Assembly: GCA_965217095.1 (NCBI GenBank)
Contig: OZ244235.1
Span: 6,386,001 to 6,450,000 of the forward strand
Direction: 5' to 3'
Source of the DNA: CAYNZV01 sp965217095
GTDB lineage: Bacteria; Latescibacterota; UBA2968; UBA8231
Length of the DNA: 64,000 nt
Shown here piece after piece: positions 33,947 to 42,411 of this stretch. Below the pieces are notes generated by a model. That model did no database searches and was not told the DNA's origin. It saw only the letters and a program-made list of their open reading frames with translations. The position numbers and the translations under genes are program-made. Position 1 is the first letter of the stretch. Each line of letters starts with the position of its first letter.

Positions 33947-36253
33947 CTACTCTGTCCAGAACGCGAATAGCTCGGCATTCCGCATGCTGAAACGCAATCG
34001 CACGTTTCGCAGCTTCAAGCCACTGAGATCGCCGCCTTGCTGCCACCGGACCGGAAGGCGAACCCCATCCGCCGAGATCGGCAGCGCCCGAGTCAGCGAC
34101 CAGGCTTCGTTCAACAGCTCGCCTGTGTCATTCAGTAACTCGACGCGAATCTCACCGCCGTCGGCGTCAGCGTTGATCCACAGGTTGGAGCCGCGCCATA
34201 CTAGTGGTTTGGTCACCACCTCGCCGTCGACGTCCCCGGCGCGCATAGAAACGAAACCATCCAGCCGCAACGTGCCCAGATTGAACGCCGCCTGATTCCC
34301 CATGTCTTGCGACTCGTCCTCTTTGTAGCTGCGGAATTTCGAGCCGGAATAGAGAAATACCAGCTCGTCGCCAATGCGCAACGGTTTCGACGGCGGCATG
34401 ATCTGGACCAGGTCGTACTGGCCGCTTGACTCCGGTGATAGCGGGATGAAGTCGGGGCGGGTCTCATTCAACGCATACAGCCAATTTTCCATATCTCGAC
34501 TGGCGGAAAGGCCGGTGACGTTAAAGCCATCGCTGCCGCCGTCCGCAAGGTTTCCCGTCATGCGGAATCGGGTGGGGAAACCGATGTAGATCCCTTCATA
34601 CGGGAACGCCGCCATGTTGTAGATCTGCGAGCTGTACTCATCCCAGTTGACGACGGAGGGCTGTTTCATCTCGGGGTTGGCCAGGTGGGTTTCGAGCCAC
34701 AGCTGGCCCAGCTCCTGATCGCGCCGGTCGGGGGCAAAGACATAGAGGTAGGGAGGCTGGCTCCATTTGGCGAAGTCCTTGCTGGTGAGCATCCAGACCG
34801 AGCGCAGCCAGCCTTTGCGCGCGCACCCGATCCCTCCGGGAGCGTTGCAGTGTCTTCCCTCGCGTTGCGCTCGCAGGTATACGCCGCGGTTCTCGTAGAG
34901 CCTCGACGCATCCGAGTTGACTCCGGTGCGACCCAGGAAAACGTACTGCTCGGTTTCGTCGTCGTAGAAGAGGTGGTTCTCCTCGCTCCCCGAGAGCCCC
35001 GCGTCGGACAGCGGGGTGAAATGAATCCCGTCCGGAGAGACAGCGGGCAATGGGTTGATCGCCCCCAGGAGTGCTTTCCAGCGACGTTGAGGGTCCGGGT
35101 CGTGGGCGTCGTAGAGGACATTGTAGAGCAGGTCCGTGGCCAGACCTGTTGGCTGCAGCATGTTGTTCTCGGTAGAACCTTCAAACTCGAACAGGCCGAC
35201 GATCGGTTTCTCCCAATTGAACCCGTCGTCGGAAATCGCCAGGCAGGTCGTCCAGGGATAGAACCCCCGGTCTTCGTCGAAGGGCGGAAAAGCCCAATAG
35301 CGGAACTCGTAGCGCTCTTCCTCGGGGTTCCAGTAGGGGGCGCTGCGACCGGAGATGAATCTGAACTCCCAGGGATGCTCGGGTCTGATGACCGGGTTGC
35401 CTTCGTATTTGCGCAATTGGTGTTGTACCCGTTCCACGTCGACGGTCTCTTGCAACGCGAAGGTGTCGAGGAAGAGCTCCTTGCGTCCGGTCTTCAGAAA
35501 AACCACGTCATCTCTAGGGTCTTCAGCGACGGTGAAGTCGATAGAGCGGTTTTCATTCACCGCGACGCCGGCTTGTTCGAACGGCACGAGCTTGTATCCG
35601 TCGATCACGACCCGGTAGCTGTCGTCTGCTGTGACCCGACGCGATGCTGCTGCAATCTCGGTCAGCGGGCGCGGTGGCCCGGGCGGCCACGACGCAGCGC
35701 CATCGGTCAACACCATCTTCTCCGTGTGCGCGGTACCGTCGACGATGAGACGAGCGAAGTAGACACCGGCCCCTACGCCCATCCCGTCGTCTCGCCGACC
35801 GTCCCAGGTTGCCGAGTGCACACCGTGAGGCTGTTTGGCATCAATCAAGGTGCGTACCGGCTGCCTAAGGATGTTGTAGATGCGCAGGCTGACGCGCGCA
35901 TCCCGCTGGAGGTAGTACGGAATCCTGGTGGAGGGGTTGAACGGGTTGGGGTAGTTCCGAAACAGGCGAAAAACAGCCGGCGCGGCGCCGAACATCGAAC
36001 CCACTACCGTTGTGGGGCTGTCGAGTACGACGCGGTACCGTCCTTCGGCGTCGGTCTTGCCCGAGAAAACCTGATTCGGATCGCGCTCGCTTACGTAACT
36101 TACTACAACGCCTTTTGGCCGCGCCCGCTGCGGGCTTGGTTTCTCCGCCGGCACGATGTGCACCGTTCCGACGATTTCAAAGGCGGGTGTTGCGGCCGCG
36201 AACAGGAGGTCCAACGCAGCACAGATCGCGACGAAAGGGAGTGGGCTATTCAT
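33947..36253 (-). CDS. Secreted FlgD-like domain / beta-propeller GH-like fusion (paralogue 5 of 5)
   Basis: The 768-residue protein begins with a signal peptide (residues 1-24). Next is a carboxypeptidase-regulatory-like strand set (~28-90). A FlgD/sorting-domain-like region (98-183) contains YPNPFNPSTRIPYYL and GAGVYFARLIVDG. A short second carboxypeptidase-like segment follows (~200-243), then from ~260 the full GH-like propeller (ELFLDTFAL, SDDGFNWEKPIVGL, DPDPQRRWK), ending with the sandwich and ELFAFWTE. It is the only paralogue with a secretion signal. The sorting-like domain is normally C-terminal but here is internal, so a structural role is as likely as export. The acetyltransferase gene lies upstream on the same strand. 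Confidence 0.82.
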   Translation of the reverse strand: MNSPLPFVAICAALDLLFAAATPAFEIVGTVHIVPAEKPSPQRARPKGVVVSYVSERDPNQVFSGKTDAEGRYRVVLDSPTTVVGSMFGAAPAVFRLFRNYPNPFNPSTRIPYYLQRDARVSLRIYNILRQPVRTLIDAKQPHGVHSATWDGRRDDGMGVGAGVYFARLIVDGTAHTEKMVLTDGAASWPPGPPRPLTEIAAASRRVTADDSYRVVIDGYKLVPFEQAGVAVNENRSIDFTVAEDPRDDVVFLKTGRKELFLDTFALQETVDVERVQHQLRKYEGNPVIRPEHPWEFRFISGRSAPYWNPEEERYEFRYWAFPPFDEDRGFYPWTTCLAISDDGFNWEKPIVGLFEFEGSTENNMLQPTGLATDLLYNVLYDAHDPDPQRRWKALLGAINPLPAVSPDGIHFTPLSDAGLSGSEENHLFYDDETEQYVFLGRTGVNSDASRLYENRGVYLRAQREGRHCNAPGGIGCARKGWLRSVWMLTSKDFAKWSQPPYLYVFAPDRRDQELGQLWLETHLANPEMKQPSVVNWDEYSSQIYNMAAFPYEGIYIGFPTRFRMTGNLADGGSDGFNVTGLSASRDMENWLYALNETRPDFIPLSPESSGQYDLVQIMPPSKPLRIGDELVFLYSGSKFRSYKEDESQDMGNQAAFNLGTLRLDGFVSMRAGDVDGEVVTKPLVWRGSNLWINADADGGEIRVELLNDTGELLNEAWSLTRALPISADGVRLPVRWQQGGDLSGLKLRNVRLRFSMRNAELFAFWTE

Positions 36254-36331
36254 ATCCGGTCCTTGGTAATCGCCCGCTAGCGTATGTTCGTCCGGCCAGC
36301 GACAGTGACCGTGGAATAACCACGATTGGAA

Positions 36332-37441
36332 CTAAACGTGATCCGTGGTCGGTGTATAGATCGGTGCTGGCAGTTGGTCCCCGCAGATATCGGTCACTCG
36401 TTCCGGTCCAAACAGTAGCTTCACCATTTGCCGGCGGGAGTAGCGCTCTTCGCGGTCGCCACGTTGCACCGTAAACAGTCCGTCCTGTTCCCAAACCTCG
36501 AGATCGTCAGGTCCCAACCTCGCGACGAGGCCGGCGGGATCGATCAGATACAGCATATTCCAGGCGGCTCGCGTCAGCGGTATTCCAACTTCATCCAGCA
36601 AGACGGTAAGTTTCGGCTGCAGCGGATTTGCTTCCAGGAACATCTCCGCCTGCAGCAACGGCGTGAAGCTGCCGTCGCGAGTCGAGGTGGAAACGTCTGC
36701 CGTTTCGGCGTCCACCCGATGGAAGATCTCGCGCACCAAGCCCGCCACCACTTCTGCGGGACCTCCATGTTCCATTAGAATGCGAGTCCGGGTGCGGTAG
36801 TAGGCGTAGGCGACGACGCGGGAATGCTGTATCGCTACAAAGATTTCGGCCGGCTCTTTCGCAAGAACCAACCGCTCGTCCTCCCGGTTGCGGATGACGC
36901 CCCACTTCTCGCGAAGGTGAATCTCGTGGACGGCATCCAGATAGCGTTCGAAACCGGAGTCGACCTCGAACCCGTCCAGGGCAGGTAGAAGATCGATATT
37001 GCCTCTATTGATGGTATATGAGAGCAGGGAACCACCGTCTTCGTAATCGAAACGACGATACCACTCGGGGTAGCCCGCCGACAGATTCACTAGGTCACAA
37101 CCGGTCGCCGCGGCGCGGTCGGCGGTGTCTTTCATCAGCATCGCCCCCAGGCCCTGCTTGCGCCAATCGGGATGGCACGTGGTGCAGTTTACGCCGATGG
37201 CCTTAAAGGTGTGCGGGCCGGCGGCTATCTCCCTTGGTGAATGGGAGACGCTGGCGCGAATAGCCCCATCGACGTGGATAACGCGGATGTTGTCCAGATT
37301 CGACGCTCGGTAGATGTGGGGGTAATCGGTGCGGATCGAGGGTGGTTTTCCCTGGTTGGTCCGAAAGATCCCATTGATCAACTCCAGGAGCTCATCCAAC
37401 TCTTCGGGCTGGCATGCCCTGGGACCGTCGTAGCTACTCAC
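36332..37441 (-). CDS. GNAT acetyltransferase, Eis-like
   Basis: The 369-residue protein has the tandem GNAT plus sterol-carrier-like layout of Eis-type N-acetyltransferases. The acetyl-CoA loop is in VNCTTCHPDWRKQGLGAMLM (Q/R-x-x-G-x-G/A form RKQGLG). It is followed by LVNLSAGYPEWYRRFDYEDGG, a region where GNAT proteins place the catalytic tyrosine. The C-terminal ~100 residues form the extra domain (LLFGPERVTDI). The ATG at 37441 lies close to the stop of the upstream amidase gene (37466), so the two are probably co-transcribed. The acceptor amine is unknown. Confidence 0.82.
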   Translation of the reverse strand: MSSYDGPRACQPEELDELLELINGIFRTNQGKPPSIRTDYPHIYRASNLDNIRVIHVDGAIRASVSHSPREIAAGPHTFKAIGVNCTTCHPDWRKQGLGAMLMKDTADRAAATGCDLVNLSAGYPEWYRRFDYEDGGSLLSYTINRGNIDLLPALDGFEVDSGFERYLDAVHEIHLREKWGVIRNREDERLVLAKEPAEIFVAIQHSRVVAYAYYRTRTRILMEHGGPAEVVAGLVREIFHRVDAETADVSTSTRDGSFTPLLQAEMFLEANPLQPKLTVLLDEVGIPLTRAAWNMLYLIDPAGLVARLGPDDLEVWEQDGLFTVQRGDREERYSRRQMVKLLFGPERVTDICGDQLPAPIYTPTTDHV

Positions 37442-37465
37442 TGTGCGTACTCCTTGTCTGACTGC

Positions 37466-38890
37466 TCAAGAAACCGGCGGACGATGCCGAATCCACGGTT
37501 GGGCTTCTTCGAAAGCTGCCGAGGCCGCCAGGACCGTTGCTTCGTCTCCTTTGCGGCCGACGATCTGCAGTCCGATGGGTAACCCGGTCGAAGAGAATCC
37601 CGCCGGTATGCTCGCCGCCGCGTGACCGATGGCGTTGATCGGCAGGGTAAACGCGCCGTTCCAGTACTGATCCGGAAAAGCCAGGCCAGGTGTCCACTTG
37701 CCGGGAAATTTATCGTACGGAAATGCGGGGAAACAAGCCGTCGGTGACAGCAGCAGATCGAACTGTTCGAAAAGGTCGTCCATGCGTGCCTTCAGGCGAT
37801 CGATACGACCCAGAGCGGAGGCGTAGTCGCCAGCCGTCACCTTGGCCCCGTATTCGAGCCAGAAAACAGCATATTCCGTCAGTTGATCCATGTGGGTATC
37901 CAACAGCGAGCCCAATCGGCTATATGTGTCAGCGGCACCCAGGTAGCCGAATGCGTCGTAGGGCGGGTCCATGGTCAGATCGGATTCCTCCACATGGCAG
38001 CCCAACTGCTCGAACAGCTGTGCCGCGGCCGACGTGACCCTCAGAACTTCCGGGTCCACCTCGGCGAAGCCGAAGTCGGGGCTCCATGCCACCCGCAAAT
38101 CCTTGATTCCTCGATCGAGGGCCGCCACGAAATCGGGAGGTACCTCACGCAGTGAAACGGGATCGTTCGGATCGTGGCCGGCCATTACCTGGAGCAACAG
38201 CGCCGCGTCCTTCACGGTGCGGCCGATCGGTCCGTTTTGAGAGAATAGGTACGGCATAGGATGGCCTTTCGTGCCGGTGAAACCGGACACCCTTCCCTGA
38301 GTCGGTTTGAGGCCGTAGATGCCGCAGAAGTGGGCGGGTATCCGAATGGACCCCCCGCCGTCGCTCCCCGTCGCCAGGGGACAAAGGCTGGCGACCAGCG
38401 CAGCTGCGCCGCCGCCGGTGGATCCACCCGGTGTGCAAGCGGTGTTCCAGGGGTTGCGTCCGGGCTCTCCCAAACGGTTCTCGCAGGTGCCGACGATTCC
38501 GAGCTCGGGCGCGTTGGTCTTTCCGAGAATGATCGCGCCGGCAGATTTCACTCGTTGGACGACGGTCGCATCCTGCTCCGGGATCTGGTCTTTGAAGGCC
38601 AAAGAGCCCAGAGTGGTGCGGATACCCTTGGTCATCTGGGTATCCTTGATGGCAACGGGCAAGCCGTGAAGCGGGCCCAGCTGGTCGCCGCGGCTCAGCG
38701 CATCCTCCGCCAACTTGGCGGCGGCCCGGGCTTCGTCCGTGGTTACGGTCACAAACGAATTCAGCTGCGGGTCCAACCGCTCAATGCGCTCCAGGTACAG
38801 CTGAGTCAGTTCCACTGGGGAGATCTGACGGTCGGCAATCAAACGCAGAAGCTCGTGTGCCGGCTCGAATGCCAGCTCTTCATCAATCAT
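37466..38890 (-). CDS. Amidase (amidase-signature family)
   Basis: A Ser-cisSer-Lys hydrolase of 474 residues. K82 lies in PVAIKDTQ, the cis-Ser S157 in PGGSTGGGAAA and the nucleophile S181 in GSDGGGSIRIPAHFCG. The second serine of the usual GGSSGG is Thr. Starting at MIDEELAFEP (38890) gives the normal family N-terminus. A longer frame from 38962 overlaps a truncated hydroxyacid dehydrogenase and is rejected. Family members cleave carboxamides, aryl-acyl amides or aminoacyl-tRNA amides; the isolated position argues against a GatA role. It is followed by the acetyltransferase gene. Confidence 0.9.
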   Translation of the reverse strand: MIDEELAFEPAHELLRLIADRQISPVELTQLYLERIERLDPQLNSFVTVTTDEARAAAKLAEDALSRGDQLGPLHGLPVAIKDTQMTKGIRTTLGSLAFKDQIPEQDATVVQRVKSAGAIILGKTNAPELGIVGTCENRLGEPGRNPWNTACTPGGSTGGGAAALVASLCPLATGSDGGGSIRIPAHFCGIYGLKPTQGRVSGFTGTKGHPMPYLFSQNGPIGRTVKDAALLLQVMAGHDPNDPVSLREVPPDFVAALDRGIKDLRVAWSPDFGFAEVDPEVLRVTSAAAQLFEQLGCHVEESDLTMDPPYDAFGYLGAADTYSRLGSLLDTHMDQLTEYAVFWLEYGAKVTAGDYASALGRIDRLKARMDDLFEQFDLLLSPTACFPAFPYDKFPGKWTPGLAFPDQYWNGAFTLPINAIGHAAASIPAGFSSTGLPIGLQIVGRKGDEATVLAASAAFEEAQPWIRHRPPVS

Positions 38891-38897
38891 TGGGCCC

Positions 38898-39065
38898 TCA
38901 ACGTTTGGCTGCCAATACGCGGCGCACTCCGAGAGCTTCGGCGGCACCCGTAATAAGTTCATCAGAACGCTCTACCAGCCGCGGATCGTAACGGACCTCG
39001 AAGTCCTGGGATAAATCCGCAACGGCCGCGTGGTCCATAAATTCGGAAATGACGATGTCCACCAT
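38898..39065 (-). pseudogene. N-terminal stub of a 2-hydroxyacid dehydrogenase
   Basis: A 55-codon frame starts MVDIVISEFMDHAAVADLS and continues DFEVRYDPRLVERSDELI. This is the typical N-terminus of D-isomer 2-hydroxyacid dehydrogenases (phosphoglycerate-dehydrogenase-like). It stops before any catalytic or NAD-binding segment, seven bases before the amidase start. The rest of the ~310-residue protein is absent in all frames. I read it as the remnant of a deletion that fused this region to the amidase gene. It might still be translated as a leader for the amidase. Confidence 0.6.
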
Positions 39066-39074
39066 TGATCGAGA

Positions 39075-40034
39075 TTACCGCAACAACTCTTCAGCGGCAG
39101 TGTCGTGCCATTGCAACTGAAGCTCGACGGCATCGTGCCGTTTGAATGGTCGACAGACTTCCTCGACTGAACAACCTACCGGATCGATCCTTGCCAGATC
39201 GGCTACACCCATGCTCAGCTGGTTACCGTACTGCAGCAACCCCAGATCCAGCGGCTCGAACCCCATTACCTTGGCCATCACAGCGTCAACCGCAAACACG
39301 TCGGTGCTGGCGGCGGCGACACCTAGCTCGACGGCATCGGTTCCTCCCGGTCCGTTTCCCTGCAAACCCACGGTCCCATCCACGACACCGATGTCGGGAA
39401 TGAGATGGCGGGCAAGGCGTATGAGGTTGACGTTGATCCGCCGCGCTTCATCGGGAAGTTGGCGCTGGTCGTGAGACCGGAAGCCGTGCACCTTGACCCT
39501 GTCCTCTTTCCGTATGGTGCCCATGATCATGTTCTTCAAGGCCAAGGTGACGCAGCAGACGTCGTGGGTCTTGGCTACCGCCAGGGAGATCGTACACGGG
39601 CACTGGAGGACGGTCTGCGGTATGTGAACGGTGTACTCCGAACCATCGGCCAGGTAGATCTGTTCCGTCTGCCAGTTGGTCTCCGCATTGAGATCGACGA
39701 GGCGAATCGACAGGTCGAATTCATCGATCAGGTTGCGAAAACCAAAATTCTCGAACGCTTTGCCCGAATCGTCGTTGGCGCCTTCAGCGATGATGATTTC
39801 CTGCGGCGGCGACGGGCAGGAGAGCAGGAAGTCGATCGCACCGCGAATGGCATCGGTGTGGCTCGAGGCCAACTGGTTCGTACTGGAAAGGAAATTCGGT
39901 TTGAGCATGACCTGCTCACGGATCTTCCCCTCGAGATCGGAGCGAACCAGGTCCAAGGCTCGGTAGACATTCTTTCTCCGCTCGCCCTCATGGGCGAGAC
40001 CGACACGAACGCGAGTGTTGCTTGGTGAACTCAA
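39075..40034 (-). CDS. DUF362 domain-containing protein
   Basis: A 319-residue protein. The DUF362 pattern is visible in VMLKPNFLSSTNQLASSHTDAI, IIIAEGANDDSGKAFENFG, SLAVAKTHDVCCVTLALKNMIMGTI and GVVDGTVGLQGNGPGGTD. The TTG start at 40034 is chosen because GGAGG lies about six bases upstream; the open frame extends further but without family likeness. Unlike many DUF362 proteins it has no ferredoxin-type cysteine cluster at the C-terminus, so it is a stand-alone domain. The family's biochemical role is not established. The truncated hydroxyacid-dehydrogenase stub follows nine bases later. Confidence 0.83.
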   Translation of the reverse strand: MSSPSNTRVRVGLAHEGERRKNVYRALDLVRSDLEGKIREQVMLKPNFLSSTNQLASSHTDAIRGAIDFLLSCPSPPQEIIIAEGANDDSGKAFENFGFRNLIDEFDLSIRLVDLNAETNWQTEQIYLADGSEYTVHIPQTVLQCPCTISLAVAKTHDVCCVTLALKNMIMGTIRKEDRVKVHGFRSHDQRQLPDEARRINVNLIRLARHLIPDIGVVDGTVGLQGNGPGGTDAVELGVAAASTDVFAVDAVMAKVMGFEPLDLGLLQYGNQLSMGVADLARIDPVGCSVEEVCRPFKRHDAVELQLQWHDTAAEELLR

Positions 40035-40272
40035 CTTGTCCTCCTCCGGTGCAGATCTCTCCGCCGCAGTTGATCGATTCTGTCTAGACGTGATGTAACA
40101 TAGAAGCCCCCCAGCCAGCAGGCAATGCGTTCCCCGAACCGGCCTCAAAACGGCAATGAGCCGATCACAGCGGGGCATCCTAGGTGTTTCGGGCGGGGCG
40201 ATGATAGAGAGAATGACCCTAATTGTCTACTTTCGAGATTGCACAGTCGTTCTTCAGGAAGTTCAGATACCT

Positions 40273-42390
40273 ATGAGCATCAACGGAACCGTCCGCGACG
40301 AGAGGTCCGGGGAAGGAATCGGCGACGTCGCCGTCTCCAACGGGGAATCGCTTGTCCGTACCAATCCGGATGGGTCTTACTGTCTGCCTTTCCATCCGGG
40401 TGACCACACCTTCGTCTGGGTGAGCTTGCCCGATGGCTTCGCAAGCGTGGGTCCGTTCTATCGATCTCAGCTCGAACGAGACGACCCGGCAGATTTCCTC
40501 CTCGCCCCACTTTCTGACCAGTCCTCCGGAAGCCGGCGGATGGTGCAGCTCGCCGATTTTCATCTCTTCAAGGATTCCCTGGGACCGGAGAATCTGCGTG
40601 AGGATCTAGCCCAGGTGCTAAAGGCCGCCCCCGATTTCGCCGTGATCACCGGCGATCTCACCGACATGGGTTCCGAGCACGAGCTGCGGAGTTGTCAGGA
40701 GGTGCTGCACGATGCCGAACTGGAGATGTTCCCCATGTTTGGCGGGCATGACGGCAAAGAGGAGCTGATCCGGAAAGAGAAGGGAACGACCTGCACCCGT
40801 AACTATGAGCAGATTTTCGGTCCCACCTACTACAGCTTCAATCGAGCCGGGCGCCATTTCGTGCTGTTTCCCGATGAGGATCGGTATTTCGCCGGACCAG
40901 ACCAGGAACGCAAAGCGCGCTGGCTGCGGGCGGACTTGAGTAGCCAGCCTGCTGACCGGCCGTCGATTCTCTTTATCCACGCCACCCCACCAGGCAGCTT
41001 TGTGGAGGAAATGGGCAGCCTTGGCGTCGTGATGCTGCTCTTCGGCCATCGGCATTCGAACAAGTGGTACGAGTGGGCCGGCGTGCAAGTCGGCTGTTGT
41101 CCCCCACTTAGCTTCGGTGGCACGGACTACTCAGCGCGGGGATATCGGATCGTTGATTTTGCATCCACTGCTTTCACGACGCGCCTGGTCGCTCTGAAAA
41201 ACCGTCTGCCCAATCAAAAATCGGTCGACTCCTCGTGCCGTGACAATGCCAAAGGGGATGCGGCCAATTTGGTGCGCTCCAGCAAACAGATTCGCTTGGC
41301 CGGCCAGCCGTTGCATCGTCGTTGGGAACATCAGCTGCCTGGCAATTTGCACCTCAGTGAACCGGTTCGATGGCGGGATGCCTTCCTGGTGAGCATCGAC
41401 GACCAGTACGGTTCAGGGGATCCTGGTCTTCGCTGTATTGACGGGGCCAGCGGTGCCACCCGATGGCAGGTACCCACAGAGGCCGGCATACAAAGCACAC
41501 CTGCTGTCGGCGAGGACGGTAGTTGCGCGGTTATTACGCCCGCTGGAAGGTTGTACGGGATCGACGCAAGCACGGGTCAGCTGCGGTGGGATGTGCGTCT
41601 GCCCGGATATCCGGAGCGCTGGATTTACAACTCGCCGCTGGTGGACACCGATTCCGGCCACGCGAGGCCAAGCGTGGTGTTCGCAGGCTCAAACGCCGGC
41701 TGTGGAGCCTTCGACGGGGAGACAGGAGAAACCAGGTGGTACTGCTCGTTCGTCGGCGATACACCACGGGTAATCGACAAACCATCCAGAGCAGACGCGG
41801 TGATCAACGGCGATCACCTGATCCTGTTGATGCCGAAGCGCGGACTGGTCGCCCTCGATCGAAACGACGGCCAGCTGGTTTGGGAGGTGGCTCTCGGCGT
41901 TCAACATTATTGGGCCACGCCGATGGTCTCCGGGACGCATCTGATCACCGGTGGCGATCCCGGTAAGCTGGCGGTGGTCGCGGCAGACTCCGGCAAGCTG
42001 GAGGGCCAATGGGATCTTCCCGATGGCGCCTACCCGACGGCATTCGCAGCGGACGCCCAATGCGTCTTCGTGGCGCTCCCCAATGGGGAGGTCTGTGCCT
42101 ACCAACTCTGCGACGGGAAGTTGCTCTGGACCTTCGGCAGCGAACAAGCTCTCGTAGACATGGTGCCTGCTCGTCGCGGCGGTGCCTCCGTGCTTGCCTC
42201 TCCGCTTCTGTGGCGAGATTGGCTGCTGGTGCCTGGAGGCGACGGCGTGCTGCACATTCTTGAGCCCGAGACGGGCAAAGCGGTGGAAAGGATCCGCTTC
42301 AAGGCACCTCTGACGGCGACCCCCTGTTCCCTAAAGGACGGATTCTGCGTCGGCAGTCTGGACGGCCGGCTCAGTTTTCTGACCCCCTGA
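40273..42390 (+). CDS. Metallophosphoesterase fused to PQQ-like beta-propeller (tandem copy A)
   Basis: The 705-residue protein has three parts. A carboxypeptidase-regulatory-like beta domain comes first (residues ~1-80, GTVRDERSGEGIGDVAVSNG). A calcineurin-like phosphoesterase occupies ~88-290, with D95/H97 (ADFHLF), GD at 127-128 (ITGDLTDMG), 157-160 reading GGHD, H236 (LFIHATPP) and GHRH 258-261. A PQQ/WD40-like propeller fills ~330-705 (LRCIDGASGATRWQVP, LYGIDASTGQLRWDV, LVALDRNDGQLVWEV). The family's GNHD metal ligand Asn is replaced by Gly158. No signal peptide is seen. Copy B follows 21 bases later with identical length. A phosphate or sulfate ester hydrolase is likely; the target is unknown. 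Confidence 0.83.
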   Translation: MSINGTVRDERSGEGIGDVAVSNGESLVRTNPDGSYCLPFHPGDHTFVWVSLPDGFASVGPFYRSQLERDDPADFLLAPLSDQSSGSRRMVQLADFHLFKDSLGPENLREDLAQVLKAAPDFAVITGDLTDMGSEHELRSCQEVLHDAELEMFPMFGGHDGKEELIRKEKGTTCTRNYEQIFGPTYYSFNRAGRHFVLFPDEDRYFAGPDQERKARWLRADLSSQPADRPSILFIHATPPGSFVEEMGSLGVVMLLFGHRHSNKWYEWAGVQVGCCPPLSFGGTDYSARGYRIVDFASTAFTTRLVALKNRLPNQKSVDSSCRDNAKGDAANLVRSSKQIRLAGQPLHRRWEHQLPGNLHLSEPVRWRDAFLVSIDDQYGSGDPGLRCIDGASGATRWQVPTEAGIQSTPAVGEDGSCAVITPAGRLYGIDASTGQLRWDVRLPGYPERWIYNSPLVDTDSGHARPSVVFAGSNAGCGAFDGETGETRWYCSFVGDTPRVIDKPSRADAVINGDHLILLMPKRGLVALDRNDGQLVWEVALGVQHYWATPMVSGTHLITGGDPGKLAVVAADSGKLEGQWDLPDGAYPTAFAADAQCVFVALPNGEVCAYQLCDGKLLWTFGSEQALVDMVPARRGGASVLASPLLWRDWLLVPGGDGVLHILEPETGKAVERIRFKAPLTATPCSLKDGFCVGSLDGRLSFLTP

Positions 42391-42411
42391 TCGTCCACTA
42401 ATGAGACCGAT

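Noticed and set aside
34685..36280. Plus-strand open frame of 531 codons
   Set aside because: It lies exactly antisense to the secreted FlgD-GH fusion, which has a signal peptide and recognisable domains. The antisense product has no motif and arises from codon bias.
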